Below are positions 1 to 8,414 of a stretch of DNA of 64,000 bases, one piece after another; within the stretch, counting starts at the first letter, position 1; each line of letters opens with the position of its first letter. The stretch lies in contig CAVSQY010000001.1 in the NCBI GenBank assembly GCA_963730285.1, positions 124,001-188,000 of the forward strand, written 5' to 3'. The notes beneath the pieces are model-generated. The model was not told where the DNA came from. It was given only the letters and a program-made list of their open reading frames with translations, and searched no databases. The position numbers and the translations under genes are program-made. This stretch comes from JARDZU01 sp963730285 (GTDB taxonomy: Bacteria > Actinomycetota > Acidimicrobiia > Spongiisociales > ZC4RG35).

Positions 1-143
1 GCCGCCGTCGTCAGCGCCTCTCCGAACTCGGAGGTCGATGAGTCATTCACCCGGAAAATCGAGAACCGGTCGTCGTCGCGCAGTGGAGCCAGGCCCTTCT
101 TGGAAACACGATCGGTGGCGACCACCGAGAAAGTCGCACTCAT
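1..143 (-). CDS. serA: D-3-phosphoglycerate dehydrogenase, N-terminal part (cut by window edge)
   Basis: The first 47 residues are visible and the gene runs off the left edge. They begin MSATFSVVATDRVSKKGLAP, which fits the first strand and helix of 3-phosphoglycerate dehydrogenase (pattern VLVxDxISxxGLxxL). The enzyme oxidises 3-phosphoglycerate to phosphohydroxypyruvate, the first step of serine synthesis. The ATG overlaps the stop of the upstream aminotransferase gene in an ATGA (140-143), so the two are probably translationally coupled. The NAD-binding domain lies outside the window, so the call rests on a short segment plus the neighbour. Confidence 0.72.
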   Translation of the reverse strand, partial: MSATFSVVATDRVSKKGLAPLRDDDRFSIFRVNDSSTSEFGEALTTA

Positions 144-1243
144 GAGAGCACCTCGCCGAGGGTTGCGAGCAGTGAGGCGAGGTGACTCACGTCGTGGTCT
201 CCCATGTGACCGATTCGGATGGCGTGCTCGGCAGTCTTGCCATACCCCCCGCCGATGACCCAGCCCAGCTCTCGCATCTCCCCGACCACATCAGGGCCGA
301 CCGTGCCCTTGGGGAGGGTGATGCATGTGATAGTGGGTGAACGATGACCGGCGGGAGCCAAGATGCCGACTTCGGTCCCGTCACGGCTCATCTCGGAAAC
401 CCAATCCTCGGTCAGTTGGCGCATCGCCTCGTGGCGGGCCCACCTGGCCTCCATCCCCTCCTCTCGCACCCGTCGAAGCTGTGCCTGGAGGCTATAGAGC
501 AGCGAAACGGCCGGCGTTGAGGGTGTTTGGTTGCCGTCCAACGACTTCATCAGGGGGATCAGGTCGAAGTAGTAGCCCTTGTTCACCGCCAGCGCCGATC
601 GATCCATCATCGCCTGCGAGGCCACCCCGAAGGAGAGGCCGGGTGGAAGTGCAAGCGCTTTTTGCGATCCGGTCAACACGAAGTCGAGGCCCCAATTGTC
701 CGTGAGAACGGGAGCCCCGGCGATACCCGTGACCGAGTCGACCAGCAGCAACACATCGTCGTGTCGCCCAACGATCCGTGCGATCGATTCGAGATCCTGG
801 AGCACACCGGTCGACGTCTCGGAATGGGTGAGGGTCACGGCCTGGTACCCGCCACTTTCCAGACGATCCTCCAGCCCTCCTGGGTCATGGAACTCACCCC
901 AGTCGACCTCCCACCGGTCGGTCCGGTGGCCGCATGCCTCTGAGATGTCGGCAAATCGTGATGAGAAGGCGCCATTCACCATGCTGAGGACCTTGCCCCC
1001 AGCAACACCGTTCCTGACCGCCGCCTCCATCAGGCCGGTGGCCGACGAAGTCGAGATGACCACAGGGCGATCCGTCTGGAACACCAACTTGAGACCGCTC
1101 TGAAGGTCGGCCACCAGCTCCTTGATCTCCGGGCCGCGGTGCCCGATCATCGGGCCGGTCTGGGCCGCGGCCACCTCCTCGCTCACCTCGGTTGGGCCCG
1201 GTAGGAAGAACTGGCCCGAAGGGATTTGACTGCGTTGATTCAT
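140..1243 (-). CDS. Class V PLP aminotransferase (serine-pyruvate / alanine-glyoxylate type), probable phosphoserine aminotransferase
   Basis: 367 residues, normal for the alanine-glyoxylate/serine-pyruvate aminotransferase family. The N-terminus has the FLPGPTEV signature, then GHRGPE. A segment LLLVDSVTGIAG holds the PLP-contacting Asp, and TGSQKALALPPG carries the Schiff-base lysine. Class V enzymes of this type can make serine from phosphohydroxypyruvate in organisms without classical SerC. Direct coupling to serA (4-bp overlap) makes L-serine synthesis the likely job; glyoxylate transamination cannot be excluded. The substrate is inferred from context. Confidence 0.82.
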   Translation of the reverse strand: MNQRSQIPSGQFFLPGPTEVSEEVAAAQTGPMIGHRGPEIKELVADLQSGLKLVFQTDRPVVISTSSATGLMEAAVRNGVAGGKVLSMVNGAFSSRFADISEACGHRTDRWEVDWGEFHDPGGLEDRLESGGYQAVTLTHSETSTGVLQDLESIARIVGRHDDVLLLVDSVTGIAGAPVLTDNWGLDFVLTGSQKALALPPGLSFGVASQAMMDRSALAVNKGYYFDLIPLMKSLDGNQTPSTPAVSLLYSLQAQLRRVREEGMEARWARHEAMRQLTEDWVSEMSRDGTEVGILAPAGHRSPTITCITLPKGTVGPDVVGEMRELGWVIGGGYGKTAEHAIRIGHMGDHDVSHLASLLATLGEVLS

Positions 1244-1268
1244 GGATTTTGAGGGTTGATCTCGACGC

Positions 1269-1574
1269 TCACCCGTCTGCGAGCGTCAATGCGTACCGCA
1301 CCGTACCCACCAACTCCCAACCAACAAGAACCGGGGAGCCACTCCTCTGGTGCTCGCGTAGGTGTGGCAAAGGGAACTGATAATCACCCTCCGGCACCGG
1401 GACGAAGATGAGCTGGTCACCTTCGACGAGAAGCGTGAACGAGTCGACCTCGTCGAGGGTGCCGTCCACCGATATGACCACGCCCTTGACCGTCCCCGAC
1501 GTCTGGGCACACGCCACCAGCGCACACGACAGAAACAAGGGGACGGCCAAGCAAGGCACCACGAGACGTCTCAA
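1269..1574 (-). CDS. Small putative lipoprotein
   Basis: About 101 residues. It starts at a TTG (1574) giving MRRLVVPCLAVPLFLSCALV, followed by the lipobox-like LVAC, so it is probably a secreted lipoprotein. The mature part is a small beta-rich domain (VKGVVISVDG, FTLLVEGDQLIFVP, FPLPHLREH). Within that domain an H-L-R-E-H stretch is followed by a C-terminal GWELVGTVRYALTLADG. It lies 14 nt after ctaG on the same strand and is probably the last gene of the oxidase operon. No family is recognised. The start codon is uncertain because no clear ribosome site precedes it. Confidence 0.5.
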   Translation of the reverse strand: MRRLVVPCLAVPLFLSCALVACAQTSGTVKGVVISVDGTLDEVDSFTLLVEGDQLIFVPVPEGDYQFPLPHLREHQRSGSPVLVGWELVGTVRYALTLADG

Positions 1575-1588
1575 GGTCGAAGACAGGG

Positions 1589-2395
1589 TCAGGAGGCCCG
1601 GAGCGTGGCCTCGAGCTCCTCCCACTCCCGCTCCTGTTTCGTCCATCGAAACCATATGACTGCGATTATCCCCCAAAGGAGAAAACCCCCGCCAAGCTTC
1701 ATGATCACGCCGGAAATCGTCTGGTCGTTGACCGCGGTGAGGCCCCAGGCGAGAGCCGCGTCCCCATAGACCGGGTAGAGAGGGGCGGTCGAAAACGTCA
1801 GGAACGAAGCCGGGATGGTCGGGAGCAGCGATTGGAAGAACAGATAGAGCATTTGTGCCGGTTGCGACAGCCTCGGGATTATCGGCGTCGGGGAAAGCAC
1901 AGGCAGCCACATCAGGACGGACGCGAAGAACAGCCAGGTATGAACGCCGAGATGGGCCCACGGGTTGGTGAGCATCCAGTCGACCAGGTCGGGCCAGTGG
2001 ATGACGATGAACGTCGTGTTGAAGATGACGAATGCCGGAACCGGTCTGGCGATCGGGCGAAGGAGAATGGCGACCTTGGGATGGCCCAGAGTCCGGTCGG
2101 CCAGCCAGCGGGGAGTCCCGAGCAGAAGCAGCGGCGGGACGACCAGACCGATGACGATGTGCTCCACCATGTGCACCGAGAAGAGCTGTGTCTCGCCGAT
2201 GTCGTGGATCGGCCAACCCGAGACGAACCAGATGAACGCGACCCCGAGATACCAGCACCATTTCTGGCCCCGGGTTGCCGAGGGGACATCCGGCGCCATC
2301 ACTGGTCGAAGACGGTGATCGGCAAACCAGTACCCGTAGACCATGAGAAAGACCAGGGCATAGACGTCGTAATGGGGGTGCCACGGGGGCAGCAC
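1589..2395 (-). CDS. ctaG: CtaG-family cytochrome c oxidase assembly membrane protein
   Basis: 268 residues with about seven hydrophobic segments. It fits the Caa3_CtaG family, which helps assemble caa3-type oxidase (unrelated to the Cox11-type CtaG). Recognisable features are the opening PPWHPHYDVY, the SVHMVEHIVIG histidine-rich helix, and DLVDWMLTNPWAH. The C-terminus is a cytosolic WFRWTKQEREWEELEATLR helix. It sits directly downstream of oxidase subunits I-IV, the usual place for this factor. A copper role is family inference. Confidence 0.85.
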   Translation of the reverse strand: MLPPWHPHYDVYALVFLMVYGYWFADHRLRPVMAPDVPSATRGQKWCWYLGVAFIWFVSGWPIHDIGETQLFSVHMVEHIVIGLVVPPLLLLGTPRWLADRTLGHPKVAILLRPIARPVPAFVIFNTTFIVIHWPDLVDWMLTNPWAHLGVHTWLFFASVLMWLPVLSPTPIIPRLSQPAQMLYLFFQSLLPTIPASFLTFSTAPLYPVYGDAALAWGLTAVNDQTISGVIMKLGGGFLLWGIIAVIWFRWTKQEREWEELEATLRAS

Positions 2396-2397
2396 GT

Positions 2398-2712
2398 TCA
2401 GCCTCCCCTAATGGCGATGATCCCCATGGCGGTCAACACCACCGTGTAGAGCCCGAGCGCGAGGACGAACCCACCGGTGAAAAACCGGCTCAGGGTCGAA
2501 TTCTCGAAACGGAGGTGCATGTACCAGCCGACCACGATCACGAACTTGAGCGCGGCCAGTGTTATCAGGAGGGCTGCGTTGATCGGACCCAGGTCGTAGG
2601 CGCTGTTGAGATAGTAGAGACTCACCTCGATGGCGGTCAGCACCGCAAGGACTACGGCGATCTTCCAGTACTGCGCCGGTGTGGGGTGCTCGGTGTGCTC
2701 TGGGCTGCTCAT
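2398..2712 (-). CDS. Cytochrome c oxidase subunit IV
   Basis: 104 residues from the ATG at 2712, which overlaps the subunit III stop as ATGA. Upstream in-frame starts would only add coding sequence that overlaps subunit III. Three membrane helices are visible (VVLAVLTAIEVSLYYL; LLITLAALKFVIVVGWYMHL; FVLALGLYTVVLTAMGIIAI). The motif KFVIVVGWYMHLRFE is typical of prokaryotic subunit IV (COX4_pro). It stabilises the oxidase core and has no redox centre. Confidence 0.88.
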   Translation of the reverse strand: MSSPEHTEHPTPAQYWKIAVVLAVLTAIEVSLYYLNSAYDLGPINAALLITLAALKFVIVVGWYMHLRFENSTLSRFFTGGFVLALGLYTVVLTAMGIIAIRGG

Positions 2713-3338
2713 GCTGGCGGGACGGAGAGTAGGTACACGACCGTGAAGATCACGATCCAAATGATGTCGACGAAGTGCCAGTAGAGACCTACCAATTCGA
2801 GGTTGAGACCATGTTTCTCACTCAGCCCGCCTTGCTGGCGTGAGATGCCCCACAAGGACAGCAGCATGATCACCCCGATGGCGACGTGGGTGCCATGAAA
2901 CCCGGTGAGCAGGTAGAAGGAAGATGCCGCCGGGTTGGTGGTCAGCTTCATCCCCTCCTGAGTGATGAACTCGGTGAACTCGAATACCTGCCCACCAAGG
3001 AACACCGCTCCGAGCCCTGCTGTGGCGAACAGCCATGTTCGGGTTCCGTCCTGATCATTTCGCGAAAGTGCGTTGTGCGCCAGGACCATGGTCAGCGAGC
3101 TCATCAACAGGACAAATGAGCTGACCGAGGTGAATGGGATGTCGTAGATCTCGGCCGGGTAGACCCCCTGGAAGCCACCCCGATGGGAATAGAGCAGGTA
3201 GTTGGAGATGAGGGCACCGAAGAAGAGGAACTCGGAGCTGAGGAACAGCCACATCCCCAGCTTGCGGTTGTCGATACCGGTCGACTCGTGCTCGGGGTGG
3301 TCCGGCTCGACCAAGGCCTCATGCGTCATGTCAGCCAT
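2709..3338 (-). CDS. ctaE: Cytochrome c oxidase subunit III
   Basis: 209 residues with five helices, the short bacterial form lacking the first two helices. Signatures are KLGMWLFLSSEFLFFGALI near residue 28 and FYLLTGFHGTHVAIG near 150, followed by GLYWHFVDIIWIVIF at the end. The ATG at 3338 is preceded by a purine-rich site (AAGGGGGG), and the gene overlaps the end of ctaD by 8 bp. It is part of the caa3 terminal oxidase operon. Confidence 0.95.
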   Translation of the reverse strand: MADMTHEALVEPDHPEHESTGIDNRKLGMWLFLSSEFLFFGALISNYLLYSHRGGFQGVYPAEIYDIPFTSVSSFVLLMSSLTMVLAHNALSRNDQDGTRTWLFATAGLGAVFLGGQVFEFTEFITQEGMKLTTNPAASSFYLLTGFHGTHVAIGVIMLLSLWGISRQQGGLSEKHGLNLELVGLYWHFVDIIWIVIFTVVYLLSVPPA

Positions 3339-5370
3339 CGGCCATCCCCCCTTCCGTTGTCATCGGTGAGGTATGGGTGTCACTGTCCGGGGTGTGGCCG
3401 TGTGGCTCCTCGAGGGGCTCGATGGCCCAGCCGATCACCGCCACCAAGGAGATCACCGCTCCCACGAGGATCATCGCCTTGGCCCACAGATTGTTGTGAT
3501 AGATGATCCCGTAGAACATTATTGGGATGCCCAGGGCAAACAGGATCGGGAAGTAAGACTGGTTGGGCAGGTGAATCGGGCTCTTCGGGTTCAGTTGCTC
3601 GTGCTCGATGGCCGCCAGGATCTCATCGGCATCAGGTTTGCGAACGGCGCGCCCCTCGTCGTCCTGGTCGTACTTGAGGTGCCAGAAGTGGTCGAGGCTG
3701 GTGACCACCGGCGGCACTGCGAAGTTGTACTCCGGGGTCGGGTTGGGCGACATCCACTCGATCGTGCGGGCATCCCACGGGTCGAGACCGGACGGCTGGC
3801 CGTGACGCTTGCTGGTCCACCAGTTGTACATGAAGACGGCTATCGAGGTGGCGATGATGAACGCCCCCACTGTCACCGCCTGATTCCACGGCTGGAGGCC
3901 GGTTTCGGGTGCGTACTTCCAGGTGCGGCGAACCATGCCCTGGAGGCCGAGCCAATGCATCGGCCCGAAGGTCAGGTTGAAGCCGATGAACATCAGCCAG
4001 AAATGGACCTTGCCCAACCGGTCGCTCATCACCCGGCCGGTCATTTTGGGGAACCAGTAATAGAGGCCACCGAAGAGGCCAAAGATGGCGCCACCGAACA
4101 ACACGTAGTGGAAGTGAGCAACGATGTAATAGGTGTCGGTCTGCTGCCAGTCGGAGGGGACGATGGAATGGGTGACCCCCGACAGCCCTCCGATGGTGAA
4201 CATGGCGACAAAGCCGATGGCGAACAGCATCGGGGTTGTGAGTCGTATTCGGCCTTGCCACATGGTGGCGATCCAGTTGAAGATCTTGATGCCAGTCGGG
4301 ATCGCGATGGTCATCGTGGACAGACCAAACGCGGCCTGGGCTACCGGGGTTATCCCCGAGGCGAACATGTGATGGGCCCAAACCCCAAATCCCAGGAATG
4401 CGATGGCGGCGCCGGCAAAGACAACAGCCGAATACCCGAACAGCGGTTTGCGGGAGAAAGTGGGCAGGATCTCAGAGACCATGCCCATCGCGGGCAGGAT
4501 CAAGATGTAGACCTCGGGATGGCCAAAGAGCCAGAACAGGTGTTGCCAGAGGATCGGGTCTCCGCCTCCGACCGGGGCGAAGAACAAGGATCCGAATTGC
4601 CTGTCGAACGTGACCATGAAAAGCGCAACGGCGATGATCGGGAGTGAGAACAGGAGAAGGAAGGCAACGACGGTGGACATCCAGGCGAAAACCGGCATGC
4701 GAAGGAGACGCAGCCCTTTGGCCCGCATGTTGAACACCGTGACGAGGAAGTTGACTGCGGAGACCAAGGAGGCCAGCCCCAGGATCTGCAGACCCAACGC
4801 CCAGTAGTCCAGCGCAGTCCCAGCCGAGTAGAGAGGACCGGCATTGGGCTGATAGCCGAACCAGCCCCCGTTCGGAGCGTCAGCGAGGAAGTTGAGTGCA
4901 CCCGGCCCCCCACCTGCCGCCAGGTTGCCACCGACACCGGTGCCAGCGGGCGCCAGGGCGGTCCCAAATATGAATGTGGAGTAGAGAAAGATCCCGCCGA
5001 AGAAGAAGATCCACCATGACAGCGCGTTCAGCCTGGGGAAGGCGACATCCCTGGCCCCGATCATCAGGGGGAGCAGATAGTTCATGAAGGCGGCGCCAGC
5101 CGGCATCACGAAGAGGAAGATCATCGTGGTGCCGTGCATCGTGAACAATGCGTTGTAGGCACCGGCGGTGAGGAATTCCGAGTTGGCGGTTGCCAGTTGG
5201 ACCCGCAGCAACAGCGCCTCGACCCCTCCGATGATGAAGAAGGAAAATGCGGCGTAGCCGTACATGATCCCGATCCGCTTGTGATCGACGGTCGTGATCC
5301 AGGACCAAATGCCGGTAGTCGCCGACGGCCGGCGGAATATCGTGGTTGGGCGTTCCGCGGTGGCGGTCAT
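3331..5370 (-). CDS. ctaD: Cytochrome c oxidase subunit I (caa3 type)
   Basis: 679 residues from the ATG at 5370, which overlaps the ctaC stop as ATGA; an in-frame ATG at 5388 would overlap by 22 bp. All heme and copper ligands are visible. The helix II His is in TMHGTTMIF. GHPEVY (around residue 283) carries the Cu-B His and the cross-linked Tyr. WAHHMF gives the His pair, and VAHFHYVLFGG the heme a and a3 ligands. It is longer than the roughly 570 residues usual for actinobacterial CtaD because of a C-terminal extension with two further helices, typical of caa3 enzymes. It reduces oxygen and pumps protons. Confidence 0.97.
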   Translation of the reverse strand: MTATAERPTTIFRRPSATTGIWSWITTVDHKRIGIMYGYAAFSFFIIGGVEALLLRVQLATANSEFLTAGAYNALFTMHGTTMIFLFVMPAGAAFMNYLLPLMIGARDVAFPRLNALSWWIFFFGGIFLYSTFIFGTALAPAGTGVGGNLAAGGGPGALNFLADAPNGGWFGYQPNAGPLYSAGTALDYWALGLQILGLASLVSAVNFLVTVFNMRAKGLRLLRMPVFAWMSTVVAFLLLFSLPIIAVALFMVTFDRQFGSLFFAPVGGGDPILWQHLFWLFGHPEVYILILPAMGMVSEILPTFSRKPLFGYSAVVFAGAAIAFLGFGVWAHHMFASGITPVAQAAFGLSTMTIAIPTGIKIFNWIATMWQGRIRLTTPMLFAIGFVAMFTIGGLSGVTHSIVPSDWQQTDTYYIVAHFHYVLFGGAIFGLFGGLYYWFPKMTGRVMSDRLGKVHFWLMFIGFNLTFGPMHWLGLQGMVRRTWKYAPETGLQPWNQAVTVGAFIIATSIAVFMYNWWTSKRHGQPSGLDPWDARTIEWMSPNPTPEYNFAVPPVVTSLDHFWHLKYDQDDEGRAVRKPDADEILAAIEHEQLNPKSPIHLPNQSYFPILFALGIPIMFYGIIYHNNLWAKAMILVGAVISLVAVIGWAIEPLEEPHGHTPDSDTHTSPMTTEGGMADG

Positions 5371-6431
5371 TTGTTGCTGTCCAGCCATGCGATGAGCACG
5401 TCGATCTCCTGCTCGGTCAGTGCCAGGTTGGGCATGAAGCTACCTGGCTTGGTGTTGGGTGGGTCGGAGAGCCATTGTCTCAATGCGTCCTCTCTGGTCT
5501 GTCCCTCGCCCGGCAGCGTGGCCCCGGCAAAGACATGCCGTGAGGCGAAGTGAGTCAACGGGGGCCCGTGAAACTCGGCGGTTGCAATCACGTTGTCGGC
5601 GATGCCTGAGGCATTGCTGTCGGCGAAGTCCATCATGTGGCACTGGGTGCAACCCTTGTTCAGATAGACCTGGAGACCATCCCATTCCGGCGTGCCCTCG
5701 GCGGGAACTGCCGCCTCCTGTTTCTGACCGGCCACCCAGGCGTCGTAGTCGGACTGTGACATGGCCTGGACACGGACTCTCATCAAGGAGTGGGAGAGAC
5801 CACAGAATTCGGCGCAATGACCCCAGAACTCGCCGGGTTGATCGGCCTCGAGACGCAACTCGGTGGTTTGGCCCGGGATCAGATACCGTTTCCCATTGAG
5901 TGCAGGGACCCAGAAGTTGTGGATCACATCGGCTGAGGTCATCTGTGCACAGACCTCCTTGCCGGCAGGGATGACCATGACGTTGGCTGTGTCGATTCCC
6001 TCATCGGGATACTGGAACTCGAACCACCACTGGTGACCCAGCACGTCGATCTCCATCGCATCAGCCCCGCAGGTGGTCAAATCGAATACCGCGGCGGTGG
6101 TGGGAACCGCTATCACGGCGAGGATCAGGGCCGGGATGACGGTCCAGATCACTTCGAGCTTCGGGCTTCCGTGGATTTGCTTGGCCTCACGGGAGCCCTT
6201 CTTGTCCCGATAGAGGAACACCGTGACGAGGATCGCCGCCTCGACCAGGACGAACACACCCGCGGCAATCCAGAACACTGGCCAGAAGAGATTGTTGATC
6301 CTCTCCGAGAACGGTCCCTTTGGGTCGAAGGTCGTCAGTGGCTCTTTGTCAGCCCCCGCGCAAGCAGCGAGCAGAATTGCGACGCCAGCAAACCCGACGA
6401 TCTTGGTGAGATGGTGGCGCAAAGAGGGCAT
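5367..6431 (-). CDS. ctaC: Cytochrome c oxidase subunit II with fused cytochrome c domain
   Basis: 354 residues from the ATG at 6431. A lipobox-like ILLAACAG ends the signal sequence, and two membrane helices follow (FWPVFWIAAGVFVLVEAAIL; LEVIWTVIPALILAVIAV). The cupredoxin domain holds the Cu-A ligands in GHCAEFCGLSHSLM and the GHQWWFEFQYP aromatic patch. The C-terminal third is a cytochrome c domain with one heme site (CTQCH) and a probable axial Met in GSFMPNL. The fusion marks a caa3 oxidase that takes electrons from cytochrome c within its own subunit. The upstream ATG at 6482 would overlap the promoter, so the shorter start is preferred. Confidence 0.96.
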   Translation of the reverse strand: MPSLRHHLTKIVGFAGVAILLAACAGADKEPLTTFDPKGPFSERINNLFWPVFWIAAGVFVLVEAAILVTVFLYRDKKGSREAKQIHGSPKLEVIWTVIPALILAVIAVPTTAAVFDLTTCGADAMEIDVLGHQWWFEFQYPDEGIDTANVMVIPAGKEVCAQMTSADVIHNFWVPALNGKRYLIPGQTTELRLEADQPGEFWGHCAEFCGLSHSLMRVRVQAMSQSDYDAWVAGQKQEAAVPAEGTPEWDGLQVYLNKGCTQCHMMDFADSNASGIADNVIATAEFHGPPLTHFASRHVFAGATLPGEGQTREDALRQWLSDPPNTKPGSFMPNLALTEQEIDVLIAWLDSNK

Positions 6432-6440
6432 CGGTTTGGC

Positions 6441-6470
6441 ACTATACGATTTTCGCCAAACGCGCAGCAA
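6441..6470 (-). promoter_or_regulatory. Predicted promoter of the ctaC-ctaG operon
   Basis: Read on the minus strand: TTGCTG (6470-6465), an 18-nt spacer, then TATAGT (6446-6441), ending 9 nt before the ctaC ATG. The position implies a leaderless or nearly leaderless transcript. It separates the ctaCDE module from the upstream lipoprotein-ctaB group on the same strand. Confidence 0.5.
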
Positions 6471-6491
6471 CTTTCTTTGCATAGGCGTTGT

Positions 6492-7322
6492 CTACGACGC
6501 AACCGCGTCGATTGCGGCTCTGACCTCTGCATCCGATGCGGCACCCTCGAACGAAGCGGTGACTCGACCATCTGCGTCGACCACGAAGACCCACGGCTCC
6601 GAGGGAAGACCCCAGTCATTGGTGGCGGGAACGGCGGTCAGCTCGTCGAAGGACTTGACCTGGAGGTCGTCGTAGATCTCGACATGCACGAAGTCGACAC
6701 CCGGGTAGTCGGGTCGATACGACTTCACCTGATCGAGCAGCGGCCCACAGGTCTGCGATACACAAAAGGCCGGAGTGGCGAACACGACGACAGCCGGGGT
6801 GTGGTCGGTCACCGCCTGCTCCACAGTCATCTGGTACATCCCCGGATCGGGATCGGGATCCGAAGTCATGACCGAGAGGTCGGGATAATCGGCCGCCACC
6901 TTGGTCACCGAGGGCGGAGCCTGCTCACCGGGCTGGACCAAGGGCGGATCTTCCGAGGCAATGAAACCGACCGGTCCGGCGGTGTTGTATCCGTCCGCGT
7001 CGATGGTCACCTGATAGGTGCCACCTTCGGGTATGTCGAGATGCGCCACATAGACGCCGCGAACGTCTTGGACGGTCCACACAAAGTCGGTCGGATAGGT
7101 TCCGAGGGGCGCGCCATTCTCGTCACGGAGGGTGACGGTGGCTTCTCGATCGGGAGAGGCCAGGAAGTCATTGGTCTCCCCATCGACGAGGGCAAACATG
7201 ACACGTTGCTCTCCCACGCCAATGCCTCCGTTGGCCGACGCCACGACGGCAAACGGAGTGATGCCCCCGGAGCAGGCGGCCAGGCCGGCAATGAGCGCCA
7301 CGAGCAGTGCAGGCCGCTTCAT
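6492..7322 (-). CDS. Thioredoxin-fold lipoprotein in the heme/oxidase cluster
   Basis: 276 residues from the ATG at 7322, which overlaps the ctaB stop (ATGA). A lipoprotein signal (ALLVALIAGLAACSGG) is followed by a beta-sandwich region (residues about 40-145, with VTLRDENGAPLGTY and GTYQVTIDADGY). The C-terminal thioredoxin-like domain contains VVVFATPAFCVSQTCGPLLDQ and ends PWVFVVDADGRVTASFEG. The CVSQTC pair resembles peroxiredoxin/TlpA-type or SCO-like sites rather than a CxxC. Its place between ctaB and ctaC suggests a role in oxidase maturation outside the membrane, such as Cu-A or thiol handling. That role is inference. Confidence 0.7.
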   Translation of the reverse strand: MKRPALLVALIAGLAACSGGITPFAVVASANGGIGVGEQRVMFALVDGETNDFLASPDREATVTLRDENGAPLGTYPTDFVWTVQDVRGVYVAHLDIPEGGTYQVTIDADGYNTAGPVGFIASEDPPLVQPGEQAPPSVTKVAADYPDLSVMTSDPDPDPGMYQMTVEQAVTDHTPAVVVFATPAFCVSQTCGPLLDQVKSYRPDYPGVDFVHVEIYDDLQVKSFDELTAVPATNDWGLPSEPWVFVVDADGRVTASFEGAASDAEVRAAIDAVAS

Positions 7323-8242
7323 CGGACCATCACGTCCAGCATCACCGAGGCGAAGAGGGCGGCCAGATAGACGGTCGACGTGGTGAAGAGCCGCATGGCC
7401 TCGGCCGGTCGGCGGAACACACGCCATGTGTCCCACATGAACCAGGAGCCGAGCCCCAATGAGCCCAGGAGATAGACCCAACGCATCCCGGCCACCGGGA
7501 CGAGAAGGATGCTCACCCCCACCATCAGCCCCGTGTAGAGAAGCATCCGCCGGGTGGTCGCTTCTACACCGGCCACCACGGGCAACATCGGCACGTTTGC
7601 CCGGTCGTAGTCATCCTTGTAGCGGATGGCGAGCGCCCAGAAGTGGGGAGGGGTCCAGTAGAAGACGATCAGGAACAGAATCCATGCGGAGATGCCAACG
7701 CCTCCGGTCACCGCGGCCCAACCGACCAGGACGGGGGCTGCCCCTGCTGCCCCGCCGATGACGATGTTCTGGACGGTCGACCTCTTCAAGGCCAGCGTGT
7801 AGACGAAGACATAGAACAGGAGTGCGGCAGTGGACAACGAAGCCGCCAGGAGGTTGGTGGTTATCGAGAGCCAGACAAACCCGGCCACGCCCAGTGTCGC
7901 GCCGAAGACAAGCGCATTGCGGGGCGGAACCTCGTGTCTGGCGAGTGGGCGGCCACGGGTACGGCGCATCACCTGGTCGATGTCCCTGTCGAGATAGTTG
8001 TTCAAGGCATTTGCGCCGCCGGCCGAGAGACTGCCTCCGATGAGTGTGGCGAGAACTAGATCGAGTCCCGGCCATTGCCCCGCCGCCAGGACCATCGAAG
8101 GGACGGTCGTGATCAAGAGCAGCTCGATGATTCGCGGCTTGGTCAAGGCGAGATAGGCGGCCGGTCGCGAACGTGAGGCGGTGGCGACCTCGACGGCAGC
8201 CACCATCGGCATGCTCGCCTCGTGGCCCTCAGTGGTCATCAT
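7319..8242 (-). CDS. ctaB: Protoheme IX farnesyltransferase (heme O synthase)
   Basis: 307 residues. The ATG at 8242 follows the purine-rich GGAAGGTGAGC; a GTG at 8248 is also in frame. It is a UbiA-type prenyltransferase with about eight helices. The first Asp-rich motif is NNYLDRDIDQVMRRTRGRPL, and the second lies in the loop RYKDDYDRANVPMLPVVAG. It adds a farnesyl group to protoheme to give heme O, precursor of the heme A used by the adjacent oxidase. CtaA (heme A synthase) is not in the window. Confidence 0.94.
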   Translation of the reverse strand: MMTTEGHEASMPMVAAVEVATASRSRPAAYLALTKPRIIELLLITTVPSMVLAAGQWPGLDLVLATLIGGSLSAGGANALNNYLDRDIDQVMRRTRGRPLARHEVPPRNALVFGATLGVAGFVWLSITTNLLAASLSTAALLFYVFVYTLALKRSTVQNIVIGGAAGAAPVLVGWAAVTGGVGISAWILFLIVFYWTPPHFWALAIRYKDDYDRANVPMLPVVAGVEATTRRMLLYTGLMVGVSILLVPVAGMRWVYLLGSLGLGSWFMWDTWRVFRRPAEAMRLFTTSTVYLAALFASVMLDVMVR

Positions 8243-8414
8243 GCTCACCTTCCGTCACAGGCGTCGTCTCGCGGCCGGTCTCCCCGGGCTGATCCTCTTC
8301 CGAGGCGCGCCGCGCTTTTCGCTCTGCCCAACGCAGGGCCATGATCGCGGCCAACGCCGGGACCACGAATACCCCAACCTCGTCGATCCCCCAGTAATGC
8401 GCAAATAGCACCAT
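8229..8414 (-). CDS. Small single-helix membrane protein (61 aa)
   Basis: 61 residues. It has one hydrophobic helix (VGVFVVPALAAIMALRWAER) and an acidic, polar tail ending EGEHDDH. The ATG shares one base with the stop of the upstream membrane protein (TGATG), and the gene overlaps the start of ctaB, so it looks like a real, coupled operon member. No family is recognised. Possible roles include an oxidase accessory subunit or a partner of the 452-residue membrane protein; neither is shown. Confidence 0.6.
   Translation of the reverse strand: MVLFAHYWGIDEVGVFVVPALAAIMALRWAERKARRASEEDQPGETGRETTPVTEGEHDDH

Noticed and set aside
3373..4647. 424-codon plus-strand frame opposite ctaD
   Set aside because: Antisense shadow of subunit I; His/Asp/Gly-rich translation without signatures.
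6033..7370. 445-codon plus-strand frame spanning ctaC and the thioredoxin-like lipoprotein
   Set aside because: Crosses two real genes and the ctaC promoter on the other strand; no motif.
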